A stretch of 64,000 bases of DNA, taken from Beaufortia kweichowensis. Taxonomy: Eukaryota; Chordata; Actinopteri; Cypriniformes; Gastromyzontidae. The stretch is from positions 8,653,501 through 8,717,500 of the forward strand of contig CM032813.1 in the NCBI GenBank assembly GCA_019155185.1. Direction: 5' to 3'. Positions 14,301 through 27,300 of the stretch are shown piece by piece (positions within the stretch are counted from its first letter, which is position 1; each line of letters begins with the position of its first letter). Both the position numbers and the translations under genes were made by a program. The notes under the pieces are model-generated. The model had not been told where the DNA came from. It searched no databases and worked only from the letters and a program-made list of their open reading frames with translations.

Positions 14301-17300
14301 TCTTCTGCATCCTGTGTCACACAGATACGGTCTTGTTCATGTCCACAAATCTACAACATTGATGTGTAACATGTAACCTAAGCATGGAACATGGCCGTTA
14401 AATCTCTTTAGGGAAAACAAGTAATGTATGGAATGGTTAGTGAAAAAAGTAGAAAGAAATGTGTCTGTCTTTCCTCAAAAAAAACAAAAAAACATCTTCT
14501 TTTGTAAGTTGAACTCATGGTTGTGACATCACAAAGCGACTATGATCAAGATTAAAGAGCAATCACAATGGCTGATTTCAACAGCCACTTTTTGGCAATA
14601 ATAGAAACTGCGGATCGTAGGGAATGTTAGTGTAACTTTGGGCTTGTCAAAGTGTGAAACGCACCAAGTTTGCTGTAATCCCGTGACGTGACTGTTTCAT
14701 ACAGTAGTATGAAGATGTTCAAAGCCTGCTGATTACATTGGTATGTTTCACTCCACACCGAAAGCTTTAAGCAAACTTTATAGTGTCTTTTACACAAAAA
14801 CCTCATTCAACTGTTAAGCCAGAGGTTGAAATGAGTTTGGATCTTAAGACCCAAAGATTTTTGGAATCAACTTGGATCAGCAAGCTAAAGATTTTTCTCA
14901 CTTTAGCGTTTCAATGTCAGCTGTTTTTTTAGTGTTTGGATAGCTGCCTTTCACATGTCAAACTTTAAAGTGCACTTTTAACAAATCTCTTATTTTTGTA
15001 AAACATCTGTAACAAAATTAGTTTTGTAAGTACATATAAATCTTTATTAAATGCTTGCACTTGTGAATGGGGGAACACTGGTTTTTAAATCGAGCTGTCA
15101 GATTTTGACTTAAGCACGTGTAATGATTAGTATGTAAAGTAACCTGTCATTTTACGATTCAAATATAGTGATTACAAAAGTAACTGTGATGGCAAAAGTT
15201 CTTTTTTTCATTTTATTGCATGACAACCCGTTTTGATGCTGTGTTGGATCAACACTTCCATCTGGATCCTGAAGCTGACCTGGTTGAGAACAGTGCTACA
15301 GTATGTATACTTTGCATTGTGCGTGCCAGTGTTAATGAACAGCTTGTGCTGTGGATTGACTTTTGTTTTTCTATTTACTGAGCAATCCTAAAATGTGTTT
15401 TGCTTGTGTATAATAAATCATTCAGATTGGCAGCATGTTTGTCGGTATGTTCATGCAATGTTTCTGTGGATTTACATTAGAAATCATGTGCTATAAACTT
15501 TGGATTCAGAACCATCCACTGCATCTTTACCATAGAGCTTATTAGCATCAGAAACTACCAACATCAAAAATGTAAGCGCCCAGTTCCACAATAGCAGTTA
15601 CGCCTGAGAAGACATTTACACGCCTACACGTGGAGTCAATCAAGTCTTCAAAGCAGAGCGTGTAAAGTCACGTCACCCTCCATCATGAACTGTTTGATGT
15701 TGCAAAAATGGCAAAAACCTGAAATCCACCAGCTTGAGATGACGGGCAGAATGTGGCTATGAATGTTAAGGCATGATTTTCTTTTAAAAAAACAAAAATA
15801 TTCTTCTTAAGTGTATAGATCAAAGACCTGCCACTTAGTCATCAAGGTCTGACCAAATGTACATTCTGATTTTAAAGCAATTTACTGTATTGTTGTCGGT
15901 AGCCATAATTGAATTTTATGTAATAACTTCGAGCGATGCTGTACCTGCAGGCCAGTGTTTAACTCGAATGGCCTTCATTGTAAGCACAAAGTGTGCCATA
16001 TTTTGCCCAATTTGACAGGTACACATATACTGCAAGTCAAGTTTCATACTAACATTTTAAAGTGAAGTTTTCTGACAGTTTCTTTACATTGGCAGAAACT
16101 TATTTTTAGAATATGGCTTTTTATGGACACTTGGACTTAATTTGGTGTCGGTGTGATTTTGATAAAACACAAGGAGAACAAATCATTTGAACTAATCTAC
16201 AACAGACCGACTGAATGTTTGAGCACTTCCAGTAAGTTGATTTGTGGGGTTGAAAAGAGAAAAGTCGGAATAACAGTTATTCATTCTCCCATTGATCTGA
16301 ACGGGAACCCATAGCAGGTCCACGGTCCTCTTTCTGACACATCTGTTGGGCTGAACCCCTACTCCCGATTTGTCTGCCTTTATGGCACATCCTGTTCTGT
16401 TTAAAGATTTAATTGTGCGTGATTCCATGCGTGTGTGAGTATGATTTGATTCTGCCGTCGAGACGGTTTTGTCGCTTGGAGGAGCTGTGCTTTATTACCA
16501 CCCGAATGCTTTAGCCGCTTCGTCAGCATAATTATTCGGAAAGCGTGCGGGACTTTCACAGGGCTAGCGGAGTATCTTTGGTTCGCCGATGTTGTCGTGA
16601 AGTTATTAAATCCCAAGAGAGCTTTAAGCAGACATAGAATGTTGTTTGCAAAGGAAAGTCACGGAAAGCTTTAAACGCCACGCTTGAGAAGATCCCCACC
16701 CTGCAAAGAGGCATTCAGATGTCATGGCCTTTTATTCAGACTAGTTCTCGACTTAAGAAAGAAAAACAATATCCAATTATCACACAATGTACACTATTAA
16801 AACGTGTGTAATTTGTCACATTTAGAGATTATGTGCCGTGTGGTCAAACTAAAGAGGCAATCAGCTTTTCATTTAACTGCTTTAATATGGTCAGCTCCTG
16901 TATGTTTTCCTACTTTAACACCTTCCCTTAATCCAAATCAAGTGTTTATACTTCCTCATGCTCAATTACAGACTAAGTGAGGACCAATTCATCATCGTAC
17001 CCTCACATCTGATGACTTTAAGTGCTGCATTTTTCTGCCAACAGATTTGCACAGCTGTCGTGGAGTTGTTTTATAAACTCATACTCTTATCAAGATGATG
17101 AGCAGCTCACCTGCAGGGCAAAGGAAACCTCACCTGGGCTTGCAGAAGGACTGAAGACGCTCAACATTGTTTACCGCTATCTGTTAGTTTACCCCTAGCA
17201 GGTCAGTATCGGTCTCATCGCAGCTGGGATTCTTCTCTCTTTTCAAGCAGCTAAGATGAGCATGACGCTCTGTCAGCGTGCTGGAGGAGATAGAGGTCAG

Positions 17301-17639
17301 ACTGAGAATTAAAGGTTGAAACAAAGAAGTTCAGAGCTCATAGGTTCTTCTTAAATGGTTAAGAGACTTGTGTGCACAAAAATCTATTAATGTTTTAATG
17401 ATTAAAATTCGATAAGATCAGATAATTTGATATTGGAATTGGAAAAATAGGGTTCATATTCATATTCAGCTATTCATATTCTTCTGATTACAGATTTGGT
17501 TAAACGGCAAAAACTAGCTGAGATCTGATCTGAAACAAGCAATTCCTAGGGATTATATGGCATAAATAGCCGATTTAAGCGAACTTTAGATTTAGGCAAT
17601 TCCAGATATCAAAAATTTCAGTCTATACATATTTTAAAA

Positions 17640-17985
17640 AATTGGAATATACATGCATTGTAAATGTGACAAAAACACAACATACTTTGTAGGATTTCTG
17701 TGACTTAAAATGCACAAACCAGAAGAAATAATACCCAACAATTGGAGATGACTCTTCACAGAACATTAAACAGTTATTTTTTGTTTTCATGTGCCCATTT
17801 AAAGGAATATGGACTTTACCTGACAATGAAAAAAATCATGATTTAAACATAAAAAAGCTTTAGAAACTTTAGAAACATGTGAGAGAGACCTCACATGAGT
17901 ATTTAAAACCAAATATTGACATCCAAGCTATTAGCATGGTGAAAACCTTTGGTAAAAAATTGCCCTTTTAAGTTTACTTTTTAAT
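17640..17985 (+). repeat. Interspersed repeat R1, copy 1 (forward)
   Basis: Shares, in the same order and orientation as the copy at 30,530-31,160, the landmarks TGTAGGATTTCTGTGAC, AATATGGACTT and TTTAAACATAAAAAAGCTTTA. It also shares GGTATTAT-type and CTGGTTTGTGCA-type blocks with the reverse copy at 48,045-48,300. No coding capacity is seen. Confidence 0.65.
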
Positions 17986-20930
17986 GTCAATGCTGTCTTG
18001 TTAAAGCAACAGAGATATTAAAGAGATCAGACACACTTCCTCTGTCTTATGCAGAGACATTTTTGCAGAGTGGGTCATAGTGTCGCCTACAGCATAGAGA
18101 TTCAGTTACTTTTCTGTCTGCACTAAAAAAATAATTCCTTAGAGTATATCCGTAATAGTATTAGAAAGGTTAATAATGTATTCACTGTATTCATTCATTT
18201 TTGGTTTGCTTACATTTTCTTCAAGCTCTAATTTAAGGCACGGACTGCTGAAGTCATTACTGTACAGTTGAATTCTCATGTGGCCGATTTAACAGTGAGA
18301 GTTTACAGTGAGCTGAAGTCCATGAATGCTGCCCTCATTTACTCATGACATTAACTGACAAACTTTGGCTTGATCCTATAAAAACTCGAGTCTTTAAAGT
18401 CAGCAAATAATCAGCAGTGAATATAAAGACATTAATCTAAGAGAAGTCTTTATAAACCACTGAAATATGAAATGAATGGTTGTTGTTTTTGGAAAAAAGC
18501 TGGTACAGTAGTTATTGCTTAGGTGTTGTTCTTTCATAGCTCAGGAGACTTGATGGAGTTGTCATTTGGGTATCTATACAGTCTCAGAAATAGAGACAAT
18601 TGATATAATACTTTAAGAGCATGTAGCTGTAAAATGAATGTAGATTGTACTGGTAAAAGTTCATATTGAAGTCTTCAATAATATCGACTTGCCAACATTT
18701 TCTGAAACTCCAATAGAGACTTTTTTGTTTTCAGATGTTTCTCTATTTAATCTAATTCATAACTAGGAGAAATAGCTAAGATATTGAAAAGATCTGTTTT
18801 ATGGGTCTTATGGGTATTAAGATATTTATATCTACTCACAGCATTTTCTTAATCAACATTAATGTTTAACATTTGAATTTTATTACTACACCACAGGATT
18901 CTTAAACATTAACAGATCAGTTTTCCTAATGGTTCTGTTTGTGAAGCACATCAACACATAGCTAACAACATGAAACATCTAAACAAGCCTAAAATTGTAC
19001 AGAAGCAAATTAATGAACTATGATGAAACAAGCCCTTTCACATTTATTACCAAATAAACTAAATATTTGTGCATATGAAAACTGTGTAATCAAATTTAGA
19101 TTTAAATGCTGGGGTTGCAGAAACGAGCGTGCCATTAAATACAGATGTGTTTCCATCTGCTATGATGAAACACACAGCATTGCGCAGAAACATGCGTTGC
19201 TTTATTGTAATAAACTGGCTTTCTACTAAACTACAAAACATCCCATCCCGTCATTATTAAATTGAGTTTTAAAACATTTACTAAAATATCTTTGCACAGA
19301 TCCGCTTGAACAATAATTTCATTTAGCAAATCCTACAACAGCTCTGTGAGCCTCTTAATGTCAAAAGTAATTCATAATGCCTGTTCTTTCTGACATATTG
19401 TGGGATTTTTTGTATTTGCTATTAGGAAGATAAGGATGTCCATTGGGGAGAGGTTAAGAACAGTGTTTCTATCTGTATGTCGTTTATCTTTAATCCCTCA
19501 CAAGAGCAAGAACAGCGTGTTTCCCGTCCCGAAGGCGTTCACATCCACACGGGCTCGTAACACATCTGCCTGCTCATCAAACATATACTAATGTGTATTG
19601 GCTTACCACTTTCCATATGATTAATTCTCGCATACAGGGAGGAATGTGGTCCCTTGGAGAGCAGCGGGGTGTTTTGACTCATCGGGATGAGCCAGCTTCA
19701 CAGACGGACCGAGCTGAGAGAAAGAGAGCGAGCGTGCGCAGGAGTTTATTGATAACAGGTGGTCATGCATGCCGAGACGTTAACGATAGCCAGCTGCAGT
19801 TCCGTCCCGCGCCAAACGCCCGGTCAGACAACCAGAGGCGGAGGAGGAAACCTTGGCGCTTCTTTTACCTGACCTGATCTATTAGCTCGTTTTTACTGTT
19901 TTTGGAGGTCAGCTGACTAAACCGTGACACACAAAGCATCATTACTTTGTGTCAAGACAGCACATCCCATAAAAACTGCGTTAGAAACGTTATGTTCGTA
20001 CTCTGCTCAAGAGGCCTTCACATGTCATGCCAAATGGACTCTCCTCCAGTCTGATAAGGAGAAGCTGTATTTAAGAGAGGGATTTTACTCTCTAAAGCAA
20101 AGCCAAACCTTGTTGATGCACATCTGCAGACTCGAACAGGGCAGAATATGTTGAACTGGATATACCAGATGCCTTAATACCCTTGTTCAAATCACATTTT
20201 GTTGGATTGGGTGAAACTGAGCTTGGAATTATTTGTGATAATGAGTTTTGAAGAAATATATAAACATTCATAAAAGGTAGCACTTTTTTCTAGAATTTTT
20301 TTTTATAGGAATTAAGTACATGAAAGCTATTTAAAGATACACACGGTCACATATGTCCTCTGCTTGTGCCCATATGCGAATTTGGCAGGACTGGTCGATC
20401 TGAAGCAGATGTGAAGAGAAGCGAAATCTGATCTGGCATTCCTCTGGCTCGACCCAACGCCTCTACACTTGAAGGTAAGATGCTCTCTAAATTTACCAGC
20501 AGCCGCTTAAAAGTTCCACTTTCTGCTGTTCAAGCACTAAACGGAGAATCAGATAAGTGTGTCTCCATTGCTTTCTTTCATCATGAGGTTTGAGTATGTG
20601 CCAGAATGATTGTATCAGCGAGGTGCAATCCATATCAAGAAAGTAATGAACACTTTATCGCATTAGTACGCTAATTTCTCCCTGGGGTGTTTTCCCGTGC
20701 AGGAGCCTGGAGCTACGCCAGGCCCGAAAGGAAAATGTGTTTAGAGGAAAATGACAGGGTTGAAATGAAAAGCCTGTCACGCCCGTCGTGTTCACCCGCA
20801 TCAACACGCCAACGGAGAGCTCTGCTGAAAGAAGTGCAGAAGAGCACCTGATGTTCTGCTCTCTCTGCCCGCTCGCCCCCTGCCAATCACGGTAATGAAA
20901 AAGACCCTCATGACTTACACCACACTAATG

Positions 20931-21348
<418 letters not shown>

Positions 21349-24300
21349 ACGCATACACAGAGGTACCAGACCAATTATAATGTATCTTCACCTTCTTTGA
21401 CAGGTAATGCTGTGAGTGATGTGTTTGTATGTCATATGCAAGAACAGCTCAAATATCTCATCATCATATATAGATAAAATGATAAGATTTTGTAAAAACA
21501 TCATATAAATTGTGCACATTAACACTGTGTAAATTAAAAAGCAAACAGCACCCATGTTGACTTTAAAGATTTCATCTGCTCTTCTCACTTACAGCAGAGA
21601 GGTGAAATGTGCTCCCACGATCACCATTACAACTCCTGTGAAAGCGAAACTATGGACAACGGCCCATATTTACACCCACCCGTAATCTTCCACTTCTCCA
21701 TCCAAACCACAGGCATTTCAGTATTTGACTGATGGATGGAAAGACGGTTAAATGGATGAATAATTAAATATATTATTCACCTAAGCAGAATTATATTCAC
21801 AGTGAGCAGCGTTTGGGGTCTGTGTTGTTGGCTCCGTTCTTCTCTCTTAGGGTTTTTCACTGCTTTGGGCACACGTAAAGTACTCCTGGCATAAACACGC
21901 TCAAGATACCACACTGTAAATGCCTGCGCCTGTTTACTTGGTGCAGTAAACGCTTTGAGGGCAATTAAATGTCCCACCCCCTAATCTCCAGTGGGAAATG
22001 AAAATGCCTGTGGTCTATTGGGTCACTGACTTGTCAGTCTGGATGATTGACAGGTAGCAGAGTAAACCAAGGAAGTAATTATGGGGTGCTTGGTGTGTTT
22101 CATGACCTCTTACCCCACAGGATGAAATAAATGACAGTTATTGGAAATATTTATTGTCATAGATATGATAGCAGATCATTCAGATACGGCTAATATGAGC
22201 TTTATCATGAGCTTTTTAGTTTATTTAATTGCATACTTTTGAATACCCATAATGCATTGTGAATAAGCTACAATGAAGATTACTGGTATGTGCCATTAGA
22301 GTTGTTATGCTTATATTGTGTTTTTATCTGTGTAGCGCACAGATTTGCAGTTCACTTTGTTAATTTGTGAAGTCTGTTTTAATCTAGATGCTCTCTATGT
22401 AGGCTGTAGACAGTAGTGCAGCTCACTAAAGTTAAGGAAAAGAGCTTAAGAGAAATTGCTGAATATTTATTATTTGTCCCCTCAACAATTTGCAAGGCAG
22501 AAGACATTAATTTCATGATGTACGTGAATGTCCGCGAGCTGATTAATTGATGGAATTGGACCACAAACTTGCTAAAGCAGCATTAAAACAAATCTGATTT
22601 CGGGTATCTGCATTAGGAAGGTCTGTGCCGCTCACCTCCCCTCCAGCACCCTGATTTATAAAACAGGACGGGCTGTAATTGACTCCCCCCTCGGATCCTA
22701 ATATAAAGTTATAATCGGGCCGAGCCAGACCTGCGGCACACATTTATAAGCAAACACAGTGAACTGCATGAAGCACACAAATACAGCCATGAATGATTCC
22801 TCTGTGAACTCTTGACTAAATTAAGAAGCAAGGGTTGATTAAGGCCATCTCGGACCTCTCTCGCTCTCTTTCTCTTCTCTCTATATCAATTTTAATTTTC
22901 TATTTAAAGTACTTTGACGTAGATATACATTGCAATCTCTCTTCCTCTTTCTGTCTTCAGGACCAAAATTGACTTAAAAATGACATATTAAAAATGGAAT
23001 TCATATGAACATACTGTACCTCTAATTCATTTAGAAACCCACAGATTGAAAATAATCATTTATGCAGTGTGATGCTAATCTCTAAATACATAGTTTTACA
23101 CCTGAAGATATTTTAACAGGATTAAACAAGTTTGTGTTGACTACATTTACTAGAGACACATTAGACTTGCAGCAAAGCCCAAAACTCTTATAACCAATAA
23201 GAGAAATAACCAATAGCGCATTTTTAATTGTTTTTTATGAAAAAGTATTATCAGCATACAAGAAATATTGATAGATCTGCACTGTTTCCAGGTCACTGTA
23301 ACTACATTTGTTACATTTGTGATATTTGTTACCAGGTTTTCTTTTCATTTAAAAACACAAGAAGATTCTTAAACAACACAATGCAATGAAGTGGCTAATT
23401 CAAATGAATTTGTATGATTGCATTTGCATGTTTTAGTTTGATTTGCTTTCGCGCCAGTGGCTTCAAATTTAGAGATTGGGTTGTGTTTTTTTAACAATCA
23501 TATGTTTTTTGTATGATTTACATTGATCAGGTTGTCTCACATCGTACTAGAATAACATGGAGCATCAGGTTCTGCACTTTGGTTATTCTTTCAGAGGCTC
23601 TGAAAGAATAACCAAAGCATATATCCAGACTAAGTATTTTTCGACCGTCTGGTATTCTGTTCCTCCGCTCCTTTTTGCTGAAAACATTGAGACCGTGACT
23701 AACAAAACTATACCATCAAGAGTGCTCAAACTGCCAATGGAGCAACAACAGCAGGAATCTAGATTAAAGCTTGTGCATCTATTTGCAGTCAAAAGATACT
23801 AAATTATACAGTAAATACGTCTGAATTTGAGTAAATCATGGTGTTAAACTGTAAAGAACTTATCGTGCAGATAAAGAAACATTCTTACCAAATGGTTTGC
23901 GATTCACTTCCAAGATAATGTGCTCTACAGCGTTCTGCTGGTCCCAATACATACGAGGACATTAGAGAAAAAAGTTCATCGTGACGTACCCATTCTGTAT
24001 TTTGGCCTAGCAGGGAGTCTACAGTTCAGTTGATATGTGCTTTATGATTCACAGGGCATTTGAAAGGTATGTGTCTTTACACATAGGCCAAAAGTTGGTC
24101 TTTTGCTTGGCAGCTCTCTGTTTTCATAACCAAGGTTGTAATTCATATGATACTGAAAAATAGTACCATATAACATTCATTACAGCAGCAGGCAAAAAAA
24201 CACTTTTATTACAAACAAGTGATTTATACTGTCACATAAAACGTTTAAAAAACCCATTTACAACCTCTCGTTTGTGATTTTCTGTGATGAATTACATGTA

Positions 24301-27300
24301 TTATTTACGTTATACGTGTGAGGCGATAACAGTTATGCAAGTTATTATCTTTTCAGCAATGCAAAAAGAACAAGCCCACATGCCACAGGTGATTTTGATA
24401 AGGTGCATGAGCGTTAAAGAATAACTCATTTTTGTTACACCTATCGCTTCGTGACCCATGAAACCTTAACCACCACCGTAACGAAAGGCAAAGCAGAACA
24501 CGTATCTCTGCTTACGTAAACAGATGTAGAAATCCTGAGAAAAGACAAGCGAATTAAAAAGATAAGCTGGGTAGTGCAAATCAAACACTTGTTTACTGTG
24601 AATGTTTTGAACAAACTTTAGTACCTGTGACGCATTTTGTTCAGATATACAGTTATCTGTACAGTATCAGAACAGTTTAGGTTTTTATTTAAACATCAGA
24701 TGAAGAAATACACAAGCGAAACCTTTATATAAATGGATACATTTACTATTTTTTCTCTCTTTTGGTTGTTTATTTTAATCAAACTTATGACAAGCTTTGC
24801 ATTTAACACCAGGCTGCTTACTCCATCTGAACCCAGTTTACCTGTTAATGTCATATGTTCTTATGGTAGCTCATTCATCTTATCTAAAGGTTTATTTCTC
24901 CTCATGTCATCTGTATGCCTCACTTATGTGTGTAATGATCTCTTACAGCTCGGACAGACCCTCTGTGTCCCGGGTGCATCTCTTGGTTTAGGCCTCCATC
25001 CACTTTGCTGCCAGCGACATCCACAGCTCTGGCCAAATCTTCCCCTGAGCCACACGGTGGAGAAAATGTAAGCGTCTACTTCAATTAGTGCTGTTTGGTT
25101 TTAACACGACTCCTGGCGTCGGCAAACCCACCAGTCCCAGGGGGACCGGCCGTGATATTTTCACTGTGTCAATAAACCTTATGGCAAATGGAGGCGATGC
25201 CCCTACTGGATATGACTGGTATTACAGTGATTTTTTTTTATTTTAAGCAATGTTGACATGAAGCAAAGAGGTCAAATATACCTTGACCCAAACAAGATTA
25301 CTGATAAAAAAAATTATGTTTATAATATGACACAACATGTTTACTATACTTTTGCATGACCATCAAAACTGAAACATGCATTTTGCCCATATACTGTCTA
25401 TTGATGTAGTTTTAATATTTAGCACAAAGTGTACTAACGACTAAAGCAATAATATGGAATAGTTATGGAACAAAGCGTGCTAACATCCAATCCAAGCAGT
25501 TTTCGTACATTATGAACATATGGGTGTATGTCTCCATGACCGTGTGGTTGTACTTAATGATTTGGTAATGTGGATTGGGCGTGATTGAGTCAGATGCCAG
25601 TTCTGTCCACAGTGTAGTTATTCATTCTTCTGAATTACACCTGTATCCCCAGCGGTTCTGTATTTATGTTTACACAGCTGGGTTGGGCTAGAACGTTCCA
25701 GGTTAAATAGTGTCTTCAATTGTCCCTCTAAGACGTGAACCAATGACCCCACAGTTCATTTCTGACATCTAGTTGGAGCTGTAGCACAATGTGTAGTGTA
25801 CGCTGATGATGTCCAGTATAAGATCTGGGCTTGTGAGGACAGACGGTATAATTATTAAGAGACTTCAAGTTCTGTATGATATCAGTACATACAGTATTTT
25901 GCTTCATCAGACCCGTGTTACTGTGATGCTCTACAGAAACCTGGTTCTGCTGTAGAAAAAGGAATTGTTAAGGAAAATGAAGAAATGAAAAAAAGAATTT
26001 TTAAGATTTTATCAATTGTAATTTTATAACTTTAGTAAATAGTTTTGGTTTTGATGGTTAGCTAAATGCACCAAATTCACTATATTCTTTAACAAATTAT
26101 CAATTTGCAACACAACAAATATATTTTTCATTTGTTTTTGACAAAGCAAGAATATTATGTGCAGTTACTATATATAGACACACTTGCAGTAAACTTTAAT
26201 AATGCACAATAACACAAACTCTAATAACAGATTTTGGTTATAATTATAATAATTTAAATTGTTAAAATGCTAATCCTTAATATTTGACCCTTTCCAGGTT
26301 AATCTATAAGCCAAACACACAAGTTTGCATTACTTAAAATGGAACAAATAAAAAAAAAACATTTAAATAATAATTATTATATTCATTGTTTTGTTTTTTG
26401 TATGTTCAACAAAGCTAATTAACCTGTCTTTCACCTGGGAATCAATTCCAGAGTTCTTGGAGTGAATTTGACATTTAATTTGGCAAATTTTGGGTTTAAC
26501 TCATCCAGGTTCACTCTTAACATCAGTTTCATCCAGCATGTCACATTATTGCTGGTGTAAAAATGCATAAAATGCAGTGCTGGTGTTACTTCACATCCAA
26601 GAATGCTACTGTTGTTTATCACATTCTTGGTATATATCAGCCAGTGGCCAATGTAACATAATACGTTTTTCCGTAGGCAACTTGACAATCCACAAGCAGC
26701 CCCAGACAGAAAATTAGGAGGGTCAGGGTCCAAATTACACTTGGAGAGAAAGAAAAATGGCTGATTTGTTTCCTGTAGTAAGTATTTTTCTTTTTTTCTC
26801 TCTCTTGCATGGTCATACACAAAGTACTCAAGACTCGCCTTGTGTTTTTAAAAAGGTATTATTGATTCTATCTAAACTGAACCGTTGTCCACGTTGCCTA
26901 AACATAAATATGCTGTGTTGGTTGGGATACTTGCGTCGCTCCGCGCTCCTAAGTACCATCTGGCTACTGCCAAAACAAACAGTAGTAATGAGTTGTAGCT
27001 CGTGGTCTTGCCAGTGTGCGCACACTGAGAGGCTGTCATAAGCCAAATTAAAAGACTGACTGTTTCAACCCCTCCGCTCCCCCCTCACCCCATGCAACAT
27101 TGCAGAAGATGCTGGGGGATCGTCGTGTTTAACAAGCAGATCTTGTATTTGAGAATCGGCTCTGGGGAGCAAAAGCAAGGAAATAACAAGTGAGGATTTA
27201 TTGCCAGAGGGTTTGTTTACGTTGAAAGAAGGGGTCGTTCGCACCGGCCAAGTCAGTATTTGCATAATACATATAAAATGAAGTCCATCTTTGCCACACG

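Larger units (their letters stand above)
7964..20930. other. Gene-less AT-rich stretch
   Basis: No coding exon or RNA gene is supported. Notable contents are short pieces of a TTGCTAGGGTGTTGCTA-type cyprinid repeat (8280-8350 and 12,990-13,030), a GC-balanced non-repetitive patch at about 10,090-10,620, and one copy of the interspersed repeat here called R1 (17,640-17,985). Open frames of 60-130 codons occur, for example at 13,536-13,928 on the minus strand. None has a recognisable domain, exon structure or coding-like context. Confidence 0.6.

Noticed and set aside
26431..26820. 129-codon minus-strand frame
   Set aside because: AT-rich, no domain recognised, overlapped by other frames of similar quality.
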